A DNA stretch of 64,000 nucleotides from Vishniacozyma victoriae. Taxonomy: Eukaryota > Basidiomycota > Tremellomycetes > Tremellales > Bulleribasidiaceae. Of this stretch, positions 12,110 to 25,752 are shown piece by piece (position 1 is the stretch's first letter; each line of letters opens with the position of its first letter). The stretch covers positions 4,092,001 to 4,156,000 of the forward strand of contig JADPYG010000088.1 in assembly GCA_017654735.1 (NCBI GenBank), given 5' to 3'. The notes under the pieces are model-generated. The model worked only from the letters and a program-made list of their open reading frames with translations. It was not told the DNA's origin and ran no database searches. The position numbers and the translations under genes were made by a program.

Positions 12110-12867
12110 TCTCTGTCGTTAACCCATGTAATCTTGCATAGACAACCGTCCACTACCGCTCAGCACAAGAACAAGAATGTCTCCTGTGGTAGTGACCGAG
12201 GGACCTCCACTAAACCTTTACTAGAGTACCGACCTCCACTAGTATCCTCCACCATCCCGAGCGGTGTCCCGAAGGCACAGCCTCCCACTCAGCCTTCATC
12301 CATCGCCAGGCTGAACGTTTATCAGGAACGCCGCTGACCATGCAGGACGCCGCCTGCAATCCCAGCTCACAACAAGCACAGGCGCGCACGAGTGGGACTT
12401 CGTGGATTCGGTTTACGCTCGGATAAACAGTCTACAGACCCTTTTTAAATGTCCGTCTATCCCCCGTTTTTCCATGGAGCAGAGTATGGAAAAATTACTC
12501 GGACTTCGGACATCAGGGTTCCCAATTCCCACTGATGTTTATTCTCAGACTTGCCCGGGTGATACCCCGATAAGCAATGAGCGTTAGAGCGGTACGGCGG
12601 ATAAAATGACCCAGGATTCAGGATCTCAATGGAACGGGTGCCGAGAAGAATACCGGCTTAGCAAGAAACTCTTTACGAAGCGATAAGTCATTAGGTGATC
12701 GAGTTTTTTCGCTTGATCAGCTGTGGGACTCGATTTGACGGCCCCGAGATTCGGTCATAGGAGTCTATATGGAGGCTCCTCTGGGCTTTGGTGTTATCTC
12801 TTTCCTCATATAATCGGTCTAGACTCGTTGTTTCTCTGACTTGTAATCGTTTTCTTTCTGAGTTACG
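12110..12867 (+). other. Intergenic region, no gene supported
   Basis: About 760 bp between the JIP5 stop and the arrestin-like start. Small open frames at 12134-12337 and 12402-12587 lack family resemblance and supporting splice signals. It probably contains the JIP5 3' end and the next promoter. Confidence 0.5.
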
Positions 12868-14894
12868 ATGGTCAAGGTTGATATCGTTCTCGATCACTCT
12901 AGGATATTCCTATTCCCGGCTTCCGTTGCACTCGGTAGTGAAACGAACGTGATACCACCTGACGATACCACCGTCCGAGGTGAAGTCGTGATCACAACAG
13001 AAGAGTACACCCGAATAGGTCCAGTGCGAGTAGTATGGGAAGTAGCTCGGGAGTTGAAGGGCAAGGACTGTTGGGCAAAACGAGATGTATTGGCAAGGTT
13101 CGAAAGTGAAGTTACTACGGATGATAGCCATCTAAATCAAGGGGAGACTCGGTGAGTTCAATGACGACTCCAGGATTAGGCTGATAGAATAGATACCTAT
13201 TTACTTTCCAGATCCCATCACTCCTCCCTCCCACAACCGAAACAGCATTCGACAAGACCTCACATACCCTCGTCGCATCCGTTCTGGATCCCGCACCGTC
13301 CTACTGTGCCGAGCTACCCCCCGCGTACGATATTGACCCATCTCCTCGCCGACAAGAATCTTTCAGCTCCCTCTCCGACTGGTCTTTCCCCAATGCAAGT
13401 AACGCAAGTCGTCGATCGAGCCTACATTCGACTCCAAGCGGATCTCAGCGAAATAGTATCGAGATTAGCCGTTCAGGATGGTCGACTCCGGCAGATAGTA
13501 GGAGATCAAGTCTCGCTATCCCATCTTCATCCCGAAGTAGTTTCTCGATGGCATCAAGCGATAGACCTGAAACAAGGAAGCAGAAGAAGAGCCTTCTCGG
13601 TGGATTCCTACGTAAATCGAGCACTCTATCGCAGACCACGACAGATGAACCGATTTCTCAAGTCGATGCGACACCTTCCACCCCCACATGCAATGACGTT
13701 GAGCTTGCGGAATGGCTTTTGCCCTCTTCGGGTGCATCGACAAGATCATTGGAAGTCATCAGCTGCCCGGCTGCAAGAGGGGAGATTTGTACGGTCGATT
13801 GGATGAAGGCATCGCATACCCCCGGACTGGGTCATTCCCAGAGATACGTTCACAGCAGTATCGTAAGTCCTAAACATTCCATCTAGGTACAAGCTAACCA
13901 ACAGTTCTCACTAGGATCAGGTATCAATTTCGATTACAACCTATCCGAAATCCCTGCCTCAAGCACAGTCCATTCGATCCGCCTTTCCCTCTGTCAAACG
14001 ACGAAAGCCGCAAACAGCAACAAAGAAGAAGCAGTCTTCACCCTATTCTCCCGAGGGACAAGTTCTGAAGGGGAACACGTCTGGCGAGGCGAGGTTGCTA
14101 GGTCATGGGATGCTCAAGCCCAGAAATCGAAATTGGGCAGGAAGACTATGGGTCCTGTTCCACAAGCAAGTCTACCTGGAGTCGTCATCAATGGATCAGC
14201 ACTTCGTATACGTACCAAAGCCCGTCTTCCAACACCGATGAACGGCGCCGTACCGACCTCACCCCGGTTGTTAGATAATCGCTTATCTCGAGTCACCCAT
14301 CATCTGAGAATCGAGACCTTCTACTCGGTCTTAGGGGAGGATGTTTCCGGTACAGCCCTTCCCGTTGATTCAAAATCGAAAGACGGAAGACCGCAAGAAG
14401 GGACCATCAGAAGGACATGGGTAGATCACGAAGTCATTATTGGCGCTTGTTGCATCACACCCGAAAATATACTCGTTCCAACCTACTCCGCTTCCTCTAT
14501 CCCTACCACCTCCATCGCCACGACAGGAGGACGCCTACAAACCAGGACCAAGGGTGAAGACTTCTCCATGCCAAAGACCTGTACCCATACGATCACAACA
14601 GAACGGGGCCGTCGAGTATCGGAACAGCACGAAACCTCTGGTGCAGATCTACTCGCAAGCCATGCTCAGATGAATGACTCTCGATGTCTCTGCCTCCACG
14701 ATGACACCACAATCGCAGAAATGATTGGATCACTCGATAAGCCGAATCAACATCACGTGAATCTCACTCAGATTGATATTGGGGGAATTGTCAAAGCACT
14801 CTATGCCCCGGCGGGGGTTCAAGGACAATTAGAGGATCTGGCACCAGTCCAGGATGTTTGGGAACAGCGGTCTACCATTGTAGCATGTTCGTAG
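12868..14894 (+). CDS. Arrestin-like fold protein, fungal, function unknown
   Basis: The N-terminal ~95 residues (VDIVLDHSRIFLFPASVALG, VRGEVVITTEEYTRIGPVRV) have the beta-strand pattern and the 'F.PG..V.G.V.V' spacing of arrestin N domains. A long Ser/Arg-rich linker follows (SNASRRSSLHSTPSGSQ; KKSLLGGFLRKS). A second beta-rich part contains THHLRIETFYSVLGEDVSG, RTWVDHEVIIGACCITPENI and VNLTQIDIGGIVKALY. Alpha-arrestins act as adaptors bringing ubiquitin ligase to membrane transporters; I see no clear PPxY motif, so that role is only inference. Two introns (from 13154 and from 13864) join in frame. Estimated length is about 645 residues. Confidence 0.6.
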
Positions 14895-15128
14895 TGTACT
14901 CATGCATACATTGTTCGCTCCATGACCGAAGCGGGGTTATGAATACATTTAACGATAATGCCGTTGCATTGACTTGGAAGAGGATCCCATTTCGCGTACG
15001 CCAAATGGGAATCTCGGACCTAGCCTCGGGCACCGATTCCCGAATCACTTCTTCAACGTCCACTTGCGAAGCCATGCGCATAGCTCTGATAAACGATGCA
15101 TGGCCATATCAACGGTACGAGTCTAGAT

Positions 15129-16464
15129 TTACAAAGAACTCTCGAACTCCCAATCCTCCTTTAGGTCCTGCTCGACCATCTTCTTGACGGCATCGGAACA
15201 TGGGCCGAGGGGGTACCTTGCCTGTCCACCGAGTCCTTTCTCGACAAAGTGGTCGAGGGCGTATTTCTATTGATCAGCTTCTGGCAAAGAAATGGAGAAA
15301 GAATTGGGCTTACGGTACCCTGTACACCAGCCTTGACGATGATAAAGTCGGATCGTGCAACTACCGGTCAGCTCAAGGAAAAAAGGGATGGAGAAGACAA
15401 CTCACTCCTGTCCTGGAGGACCATAGCCTCTGCAAGAGCAGCAGCATCACCCTTCAATCCAGCAATAGATTGGTCGTATAGCTTCCTGATTGTCTTGGGG
15501 AAGATGTTTCCAGTGCCGGTAATACATCCCTGATGTCGAGAAACAAGAGCTGGCAAGAGGGATTCCGAGAATCCGGGTAGGACCTGGAATTCACCAGTGA
15601 CAGTTGATTCTTGGAGTCTGGATCCGTGCTTGGAGACGAAAGCCTTTGATTGGGTGTGAACAGCTAGTCGGTGACCTTTACCGATCTTGGCACAGGTCAA
15701 CTGGTTGTTAGGTCTCATTCTAGTTGCACTTGGGGATGGCGTACCTTGGCACCGAAACAATTTGGGTGTTCGGCAAGCTCAATAAGCTCGTCTGAGGAGA
15801 GATCGATACCGGAGGCGGCACCACTGCCATGTCAGTATTCCCCTTGTGAGACGTGAATTATAGACTTACGGGAAGTTGTAGATCATGACGGGGATTGGGG
15901 AAGCATCTAGGACCTTCTTGAAGAAACCGAGGATAGATTGTCGGTCATTACCCATAGCGAAAGCGAAGTACCCTTGGAAATCAGTCTCAATCCACACGTT
16001 TAGATCAGCTACGACGTACCAGGGCAGATGACAATAGAGTGGGTAGCTCCAGCCTCGGCAGCCTCCTTGGTGAGCTCGATGGTTGTAGCAGCGGATCCGC
16101 CTGGCTGTTAGCTTCTGGCCGCAACACGAGGGCGATTGAGCTTACCTCCGGTACCAACAAGCAAAGGTGCATCTTGGAAACCATTGCTGTCAAGAGCCTT
16201 TCGGGCGGTCTCAACAGCTGCCTTTCGCTCAGGCTGGGAGAGGTGAGAGGCTGATGTCAGCTGTGGTCCTCGAGATCTTTGTTTAGCTGACTCACCTTCA
16301 CCGTTGGTACCAAGGAGAACGATACCCTCGCCAGCCTTTGCGAGCCTGACGACTTGCTTAGCTAGGGCCTCGTGATCGATAGATTCATCATCCCTGAAGG
16401 GGGTGGTGAGGGGAACGGAAGGACCGTTCGCCCATTTTCTACTTGAGGTCCCGTTGGCTACCAT
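15129..16464 (-). CDS. DHDPS/NAL-family 2-keto-3-deoxy-sugar-acid aldolase (GaaC/LGA1-like)
   Basis: Class I (Schiff-base) aldolase releasing pyruvate. Visible: PSVPLTTPFRDDESIDHEAL, GTNGEASHLSQPERKAAVE across an intron, LLVGTGG, HSIVICPGYFAF, PIPVMIYNFP with the conserved Tyr, GAKLTCAKIGK with the Schiff-base Lys, and GCITGTGNIFPKTIRKLYDQ. The residues around the Tyr and Lys fit the branch containing fungal L-threo-3-deoxy-hexulosonate aldolase of galacturonate catabolism. Bacterial-type dihydrodipicolinate synthase is unlikely because fungi make lysine through aminoadipate. Neighbouring dehydratase and pectin-type hydrolases favour a keto-deoxy-aldonate substrate. About seven introns. Stop TAA at 15129-15131; divergent from the Zn2Cys6 regulator. 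Confidence 0.82.
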
Positions 16465-16818
16465 TATGTTTAGAGTCTATTGTGGTGATGATGGATATGA
16501 TATGAATGAAAAGTGATGGGAATGCTATTATGGTAGTAATCAAATAGAAGAGGGTGATTTTGTATGGTTGAAAGAGAGCCGGTGGGGGATACCGGCCCGA
16601 TGGTAAGACCGTGAGTTGCCGACCGGTTAACCTGTTTGTAATTTCCTATTCAGGTAGCTGTACATACAGTCAGTTGTTTTACTACTGAACCGTGAATTCG
16701 GAGCCTCATAGGCCCATCACTGCCCCAATCACGCTCGATCACCCCGTACAGCTCGTAGAAGGATCGTGAAACTCAAAATACTATACTCTGGCATATGCTA
16801 AACCGCCCCTGAAATATC
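16465..16818. other. Divergent promoter region between aldolase and Zn2Cys6 regulator
   Basis: A 354-bp shared upstream region. It carries a CCGG-type inverted repeat and a nearby ACCGGT palindrome, listed separately. No gene seen. Confidence 0.6.
16578..16596. promoter_or_regulatory. Inverted CGG-type repeat, candidate Zn2Cys6 binding site
   Basis: GCCGGT at 16578-16583 and its exact reverse complement ACCGGC at 16591-16596, separated by 7 bp; ACCGGT follows at 16622-16627. Zn2Cys6 proteins usually bind paired CGG triplets, and a gene for one starts 220 bp away. Binding is inference. Confidence 0.45.
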
Positions 16819-19706
16819 ATGTACTTTCCTCAACCTCAACACCCGCCTGGCTCGTCCTCGTCAACAGGTAATCAACGGGTAATTCCACCTCCATCGCGAT
16901 TATCTCCGCCGCCCGGAACTTCCGTAGAAGACCTCATTGCATCAAGTGATATAACTGGCAAAGGCAAGAAGAAGAAGGAGGATGCACCAAAGAGGGGATA
17001 TCGAGCTTGTGTTCATTGTCGCCTGAGAAAAGCGCGCTGTGATTTGGGGGACGTCAATTCGCCCTCGGAACCGCCTTGTACGCGGTGTAGACGGGAACAG
17101 AGGAATTGTGTTTTCCTTCCAAGTGTTAGTAGGCCCCCATAGGCATTGACCAATCAAGCTGATGGTAGAAACGTCGACGGAAGAATGGCGATGACGATTC
17201 GGACGCGTATGGGGAACCCGAGGATTGGAAACCACCCGGAATGGTGGAGTCAAGCCAAGACCAATCACAGCAGCAGACCGGGGCAATGCAGACATTTCAG
17301 CCTCAGTCTACCCAAGAAGCATCGACATTCAACGGCGTGAGTGCAATGTGAAGGATGTGAGCTGATAGAAGTGGACCGACGGTCTCGATACCAAAACTTT
17401 TACACCCATGTTCTCCTTTCCGCTTCCTCAAACACACAATGGAACCATCATGCCCAACATGACTCAACTCCCACCAAACAACTCTACTATCATCGACAAT
17501 GCCACGCCGGCATCCCAGCCGTCAGTACAATCAGTCCAGTCGATACCGGAATCCTCAAATTCCGGCCATTCACCAGGGAGTCGTAAACGCCGGCGAGAAG
17601 GAGATGGAGCGAGGCGGATCGTTGTCGCCAATTTCAGTAACGAGACGGATGCCCTGGAGATTCTCGCCAATGCAGCTACCGATGACAAGAAGGATGGAGA
17701 TAGTCTGCCTAATGACAAGGGGCCTGGAAGGAAGGTCACATTCGAGGACAAGGCGGGGGCGAGACTAGAGGATTTCGCATTAGTGAAACAGGGTGTACTG
17801 GACGTCAGTAGGCTGGAAGTACTGGTTCGCGTGTTTTTTGAGCATCATCATCCCGCACTGGTAAGTTTAAGCTCTTGAGCCCCCAGTCAAGTAGCTGATT
17901 TAGACCAGCCCGTCTTCCAAACCGCCCGTATACCAAAGACAAGCGCACAGCTCGCCCATCTATGCCGTACCGAGCCATTCCTGATCTCGGTCCTGGTCGC
18001 TGTAGCATCTGCCCATCACCCTGACCTCGGTATGAAGGATATTCACGAGAAAACGTGGGCTATCATCCGAGATGCGATCGAAGATTACACATTCAGCGGT
18101 TCTTCGACTACTGTAGGATTCGTCGAAGGAGTCTTGCTATTGGCCGAGAATCTACCCAGAGAAGTCTCACGCCGGACATCAGAACTACTATCGGGAGGGG
18201 ATGATGCAGTCGGCCTTCACGGTACCGAAAATCGAAGGAGTTGGGCTTTGACGGGTCTAGCGATCCGAGCCGCGTATGGACTTGGACTTGACCAGATTGC
18301 AATCGAGATCAACGAGGCGGAACGCACAGCAGATGTCGAACGAGCCAGATCAACGTGGACATGGTGTTACCTATACGACAGAACGATAGGCCTACGAACA
18401 GGTCTCGCGTTCTGGTCTCGAGGCCCTTCGCTCTGTTTTGTGGGATACTCGCATATTTCACAAACTGGGGAAAGGGCGGCTGTGGCCAACTTCCCGTACA
18501 TGTTGAACCATGGACCATCTTCGCCGAACGCCAATGAAGATACCGACTCGGCGAGTCTGATGCAGGCATTGGTGGAATTGACGCAGATCATGACGAATGC
18601 GCATGATATCCTGTATCCGAGCAAGTCGCGTACAGATATCTTAGTCAGGCAGGGAGAGTACTTCAAGGTCAGTCATTTTCACACCTGGATAAAGCGAGTG
18701 CTAATTCGCAGTTTCTTGATTCCTTCCACCGAGCTCTACAATCCTTCAAAACAGTCTGGCTCCTGAAGAAATGGAATTCGGCATCACTCGAACAACTTTG
18801 CTGGTGTACATACCACTTTGTTCGGCTTTACGTATCAAGTTTCGCTTTCCAGGCACATGTCCAGCGAGCTCAGACCAGAGCAGAGGCCGAAGCCACCGAG
18901 AACAAGGGAGAAGGACGTGACAAGGGTGTGCAGCTGTTTCCCAGGGGTAAGTCGCTCCATCTTCTGAGCCATGTTAACATCCAGGATCAGCTACATCACC
19001 AGATGCTTTGTACATCTACGAGTCGATTGACGCTGCCACCGAGATTCTCGAGATTTGCTTGAAACTTGGACAAATGGGAGTTTTGCGATATCTACCCTCG
19101 AGATATCTCATGAACTTTGTCTATGGCGGTGTATTTGCTCTGAAAGCTGGATATTCCGGCGCAACAGCTCAAAAGGATATGGTCAAGTGAGTCAGTCTCT
19201 TTCACCTGTGTCTACCTGCTAATGGGTCAGGACTCGCGAGATGGTCGATCATGTTTGCGCTACTCTTGTCCTTGCCTGTCCCGATCGTGATCACGCGGCA
19301 TCTCGATATGGGCAGATGCTTCGTATGCTATCCAAAAAGCTCGAGCAGCTAGACGCTAGTGTAAGTCGATCTGACTTTCGCTCTATCGCAACGCTGATCT
19401 GTGTAGGCCGTCCCCTCTCGCTTCCCCTCGCCAGAACCTCAAGCTGCTCCCGAGATGCCCTCCGCGACATCATGGAATTTCGACATGCCCCAACAACATG
19501 CCACATTATCGAATCCATTCCAGATGACACCTATTGCGTCCGGCCTGGAACAACAGAACAATGGCATGGACCCTTTCGCAGGCTTATCGAATGCACCGCA
19601 AGGTGCGGACGACTTGTTCAACTTCGACGTTGATGTACGATTTGATCTTGATGGATTTTGGGAAGATTTCACATTGGGAGAGGGTAGTGGTTTCCCTTTC
19701 AGATGA
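16819..19706 (+). CDS. Zn2Cys6 binuclear-cluster transcription factor (ARO80/ARCA-like)
   Basis: DNA-binding regulator, probably pathway specific. The cluster YRACVHCRLRKARC, a 12-residue loop, then CTRCRREQRNC lies near residues 60-95, flanked by basic KGKKKKEDAPKRG before and KRRRK after the first intron. A second basic SRKRRREG follows. The middle homology region includes LDVSRLEVLVRVFFEHHHPA, EPFLISVLVAVASAHHPDL, LTGLAIRAAYGLGL, WTWCYLYDRTIGLRTGLAFW and SRGPSLCF, typical of ARO80/ARCA-like factors with the fungal transcription factor domain. About eight introns; length about 800 residues. Position inside the catabolic set and divergence from the aldolase suggest it controls the cluster, which is inference. 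The precise subfamily (for example GaaR) cannot be assigned by eye. Confidence 0.85.
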
Positions 19707-19803
19707 TTCTAGAGATACTGCAGTTGTATATGGCCACCTTATTAGTGCGCAATGTTCAAAATTAGATTCGCTTGCATATGCATTTGCATTGAGCATTACA
19801 AGA

Positions 19804-21081
19804 TCAAGCTTTATTGACATCCTCAACAAGCCGCGCTTGAGCCAAAATGTTCTCTATGAACGTCATATAGTCCCATCCGATCGCATCTGCCGCCATACCT
19901 GTAAGAGCAGTCTGCTCATCTCTACCTGGACGTCCCGGGCCTGTCACATTCTAGTAGGTCAGCTTACTGAGCCGGTTGGATGTTTGAGGAGCTGACCGGT
20001 TTCGAGTTGACATCAAAGATCACAAAGTCGCCTTCTGAGCCTGATCTTCGCCTAGCATCGATCCTCATGGGACCGAATGCCTTGCAGTGGGCTCCAATGA
20101 TAGCGCATCTATCTTGGACAGTCTTGTATGCTGGGTCCTGGGAGGCTTCCTCTTCTGGAACCACTTTGGAGTTGGCGGTGACGGGTATCAGACCTGAATA
20201 CGGTGCGATACCTACGTATCAGCTGATGTGATTGGGGTTAATGTACCATTCTTGTGACCTATACGTCGTACGACTGGCAGCGACCAGTGTGTCTCCTGCT
20301 TGCCTACACCAGTGTAGCTCCCCGGAGGCATGACCGTCACCGTTATCTCTTCCCCGTTGCAATACTCCTGGTTCCGTTAGCCGAGCTTGACTGGATCCAA
20401 GAATGGACTCACTTCGACTAGGACGGCATCAGACTCTGCGAATAGAGTCTTGATGTGATCCTGGAATCCCTTCTCATCTTCGATGACCGCTACCCCATGA
20501 CTCCCTCGGCCTCTGATAGGCTTCAATATCCTCGGCCAGCCAATTCCATCTTGCTCCAGCTTCAAATCCTCCATATCGTCCTTGCAGACAATCCTAGATT
20601 TTGGAAAAGCGGTCTCTAAACCTTCCTGTGAGGCTAGCCACAGATTGGTGTTGGCTTTATCGTCCCATCTTTCCGTCAATTTGGGACTCTGCCCCACCAT
20701 CCTGATGCCTTTCAACTCATCATTCATAGTGACCAGAGGATGTTGGGAATGTAGTACGGTATTGGCGTATAGGGTATTGGCCCCGAGTTTGATGGCTTCA
20801 CGAATACCTTGGACGGTATCGGGGAAAGTCCAGCTTTTGTCGTCTGCTGGATCAGGGTGTGGGGTGGGAGTGATGACGGTCCTTCCAGCTCTTTGGAGTG
20901 CATAGCCTAGATCTGAGCCACTGTCGGTGTATCCTATTCTGTTCAGCTACGGGGATATTGGCGATATGAACGAGGACGTACCTCCTGGCTTAAATGGCTT
21001 GACGACACCGCCGACAGCTGGTGCTGGACCGCCCTGGTGTATAATAGCCGTCTTGAAATCTTTCAAGGCTTGCTGTGTCAT
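19804..21081 (-). CDS. ATP-grasp ligase resembling D-alanine-D-alanine ligase
   Basis: ATP-dependent carboxylate-amine ligase fold. Order of segments: GYTDSGSDLGYALQRAGR, LGANTLYANTVLHSQHPLV, RMVGQSPKLTERWDDKANTN, the ATP-lysine segment GWPRILKPIRGRGSHGVAVI, LVEEYCNGEEITVTVMPPG, FGPMRIDARR, and the metal-binding end FDVNSKPNVTGPGRDEQTAL. The last is equivalent to the EVNTxPGMT block of bacterial Ddl enzymes. The N of DVN and the Glu pair fit Mg/ATP binding. Fungi have no peptidoglycan, so the substrate is not expected to be D-Ala-D-Ala for a wall. No signal peptide is seen from the ATG at 21081. About four introns, so it is established in a eukaryotic genome. A bacterial origin by transfer is possible. 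Confidence 0.75.
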
Positions 21082-21402
21082 TCTAGTTCTGTTCATGCTG
21101 CTGTAGACATGCTATCGCAAAGAACTAGATGGTATATATACACAGCAGCTCCAAGGTGGGGGTTGATCTTCGGTCGAACAGATCCGAATGGACCACCTCC
21201 ACTTGACCCAAAAAGGATCACAAGGTGTCACGGAAATAATCGGTCATACGAATGCATCGTTATACAGATACACAAACTACACATAACTACTGCCAGGCCC
21301 TTCTTCGGCCGCTTTCGGTCAACACTCTATGCTTCACTCAGGCATTACTGCCGATATGCTCTTCAAACCACTAAACTCATCAGCTACATGTGCTGTATCA
21401 CG
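21082..21402. other. Intergenic region upstream of the ATP-grasp gene
   Basis: About 320 bp, with TATATATA at 21133-21140, 52-59 bp upstream of the ATP-grasp start on the minus strand. The rest shows nothing clear. The alternating open frame 21037-21438 is not supported as a gene. Confidence 0.5.
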
Positions 21403-23332
<1,930 letters not shown>

Positions 23333-23753
23333 GATGCTTGTTGTATTTGACTTTGATCACTGGGCTTAGATGCCCGAGCTTGCTCTTCTTTATACGTCGA
23401 GACAGATACATTGCTAGATCGCTTCTTGTGAGCCGAGAATTACCCATATCCTCCGGTCTCCGATATGCTCGCCTATGAGATAGCCCGCAGGGGTAAAGGG
23501 GTAACAGGGGTGAAGGCAAGGGAAGGCAAGGCTGGGTCTAGTGACCCCTCATAGTCACACAAGGTACAGGATCAAGAGAGGAATGTGGGCAAGATCCAAG
23601 GTACAAGGCTCGGCACATTTTGTGATTCGGCGAGGTTAAATTAGCCGCACAATAGCCCGCACCTTCAGTTCACCCATGCGTCTCGATCACAATACGGACA
23701 ACGCAAAGACACTTTATACTATTTTGCAGGATACATGCATGCAGCTACAAGAT
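23333..23753. other. Promoter region of the GH1 gene
   Basis: About 420 bp. A TATAAAG box on the minus strand (23388-23394) lies ~60 bp before the start. Three AGGGGT copies at 23489-23494, 23497-23502 and 23506-23511 and one inverted copy at 23544-23549 lie 160-220 bp upstream. The 3' end of the dehydratase gene lies to the left. Confidence 0.55.
23489..23511. promoter_or_regulatory. Triple AGGGGT (stress-element-like) array
   Basis: Three direct AGGGGT copies at 8- and 9-bp spacing, with ACCCCT at 23544-23549 further out. The core equals the STRE pentamer bound by Msn2-type C2H2 factors. The same hexamer recurs upstream of the dehydratase and first GH105 genes. Confidence 0.45.
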
Positions 23754-25497
23754 CTACCATTCCCTGGGAATACCATCATCACCTCGGAAGATGGGGTTCG
23801 ACCATGCATCGAGCTTGGCAGCCTCTGCAGCCTCGGCAATAATCTTCTCCTCGTCCAGCTCAATACCTAGACCTGGGGCGGTCAAGAGTTCAATGGCTCC
23901 GCCCTTGACGTCAAAGACTTCTGGGTTCTTCATGTAGGTGAAGAGATCGAAGCCACCGGTGTTGTAGTGCATCTTCCAAGACATCTCGCAGACGACGAAA
24001 TTCGGAGTAGAAAATCCGATATGTAGAGATGCAGCGAAGGCGAGCGGACCGAGGGGGCAATGAGGAGCGACACCGATGTCGTATGCCCTGAGATGTTAGC
24101 TAGCGGCCTGTAGTCTACACCTGGAGGTACTTACTCAGCCATGGTCGCGATCTTCTTGGTCTCACTAATACCACCAGCATGTGCGATATCTGGCTGGATG
24201 ATGTCGATACAGCCAGCCTCGAAGTAAGGTCGGCAGTCAAGACGTGTAAAGAGTCGTTCTCCGAGCTGAGGGGTCAGCTTGGTTCGATCAAGAAGCTCGG
24301 GTCAGACTTACAGCGATAGGAATGGTGGTCTTGTTATACAGATCCTTGAGCTCATTGACGTGACCGGGTAGCAATGGCTCTTCGATGAAGAGGGGTCGGT
24401 GAGGCTCGAGAAGCTGGGTAAGCTGCTTGGCCATACCCTTGTGAACTCGCCCGTGGAAGTCGCTGGACATCAGTGAATGGACAAGCTGAGAAAGTGAGAG
24501 ACTTACAGTCCTACATCAAGACCTATCGACTTGACTTCGGCGAGTCGCTGAACGGTTGCATCAAGTGCGTGGGGAGAATCCAGCCATCCAAGCTAAAACA
24601 TCAGTATTTCGTATCATGAGCTTTTAAAAAAAAGCATACAGATTCTACGGCCTATGAAGTTAGCTCTTAATCGCTCCGTGAACTACGGACACTCACGTTC
24701 ATCTTGACCCGAGTGAAGCCTTGCTCCTTTCGGACTTTAGCCTGCGCCAATACATCACTAGGTCTATCTCCACCAATCCAACCGTAGACGTCACACTTTT
24801 CTCTGCACTTTCCACCGAGAAGCTCCCAAACTGGTACGCCGAGGATCTTGCCTTTAATATCCCTAATTGTCAGCGTGATACTCCAGGAGAAGGATGTATG
24901 CTTACCAAAGGGCGATATCAATACCGGACATGGCAGACATCAGGACTTCACCACCTCGGTAGAATCGATGACGATATAGGTAAGTGTAGATCTAGAGAGT
25001 CAGCATGATCCCGAATGCAGGATTTATAACTACTCACCTCTTCAATGTTCATAGCATCCCATCCAACAAGTCTGCCTTGTCAGCAACTATGTCTCGACGA
25101 ATAAGGCATGCTTACCTTCGAGCAATATCCTTGAGAGATCCCTGAACAGCCTCAGTATGACCCTCAAGTGTTCCCTCTCCCCACCCAACAACTCCGCCTT
25201 CAGTCTCGATCCTCACGAAAAGCCATCTTGGTCGAACGTAGTAGCTGTTCGATCAGCCAGGCAGCAGCTGACTAAAGGAATGACTCACTTTTCGACCTTC
25301 TTGATCAGATGGGGATTCTTCTTGCTGTCTGCAGTGAATGTAGCATGTGGTTTTGCGGGATAGTGTCGCTGGATACCCTTGGCGTACTTGGAAGCGAGCT
25401 CGTCTGGAGGAAGGTAGGTAGCCTCTTTTCGGGAGTGTTCAGAAGCTACGGTAGTCTCACCGAGAGGAGCGGGGGAATTGGCATCAGGTCCAGACAT
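23754..25497 (-). CDS. Enolase-superfamily sugar-acid dehydratase, D-galactonate dehydratase (DgoD) type
   Basis: Removes water from an aldonate to give a 2-keto-3-deoxy acid. Visible: VRIETEGGVVGWGEGTLEGH, RFYRGGEVLMSAMSGIDIAL, WDIKGKILGVPVWELLGGKC, YGWIGGDRPSDVLAQA, GLDFHGRV (metal-ligand Asp and adjacent His), PLFIEEPLLPGH (ligand Glu), GERLFTR, DIIQPDIAHAGG and GVAPHCPLGPLAFAASLH. These blocks follow the order and wording of bacterial DgoD. A ~70-residue N-terminal extension (MSGPDANSPAPLGETTVASE onward) is absent from DgoD. About seven introns. The family also includes arabinonate, gluconate and rhamnonate dehydratases, so the substrate is not certain. Classical fungal L-galactonate dehydratase differs at the N-terminus as I recall it. 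Confidence 0.85.
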
Positions 25498-25570
25498 TCT
25501 TGTTGGTTATTATATGCCGATTGTTGGGGTTTGTGAATGTATAGAGTGAACAATGAAGCTAATAGAAAGT

Positions 25571-25584
25571 ACCCCTTGTATATA
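25571..25584 (-). promoter_or_regulatory. ACCCCT element and TATA box of the dehydratase gene
   Basis: ACCCCT at 25571-25576 is followed directly by TATATA at 25579-25584, about 75-87 bp upstream of the start at 25497. A CCGGGCCGG sequence lies further out at about 25632-25640. Placement suits a strong inducible promoter. Confidence 0.45.
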
Positions 25585-25752
25585 ACGAACGACGTTACAG
25601 CCGTTCAAACGTTATTAGACGCCAGGAAATACCGGGCCGGACCGATTGGAGATGTTTACCGCGAATTACCGATGTCCGTTAGTCTCCGCTCGGACATTGG
25701 ATAAATCAACATTATGTGCATGGGATACTCGCTACTACTCTAGGCGCGCCCT

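Noticed and set aside
11812..12153. Ser-rich minus-strand frame opposite the JIP5 tail
   Set aside because: It is the mirror of the Asp/Glu run in JIP5; composition explains the openness.
12134..12587. Two short plus-strand frames after JIP5
   Set aside because: No domain, no continuation across plausible introns; likely chance.
15129..16464. Reading of the aldolase as lysine-pathway dihydrodipicolinate synthase
   Set aside because: Fungi use the aminoadipate route for lysine, and the gene sits among sugar-acid and pectin-type genes.
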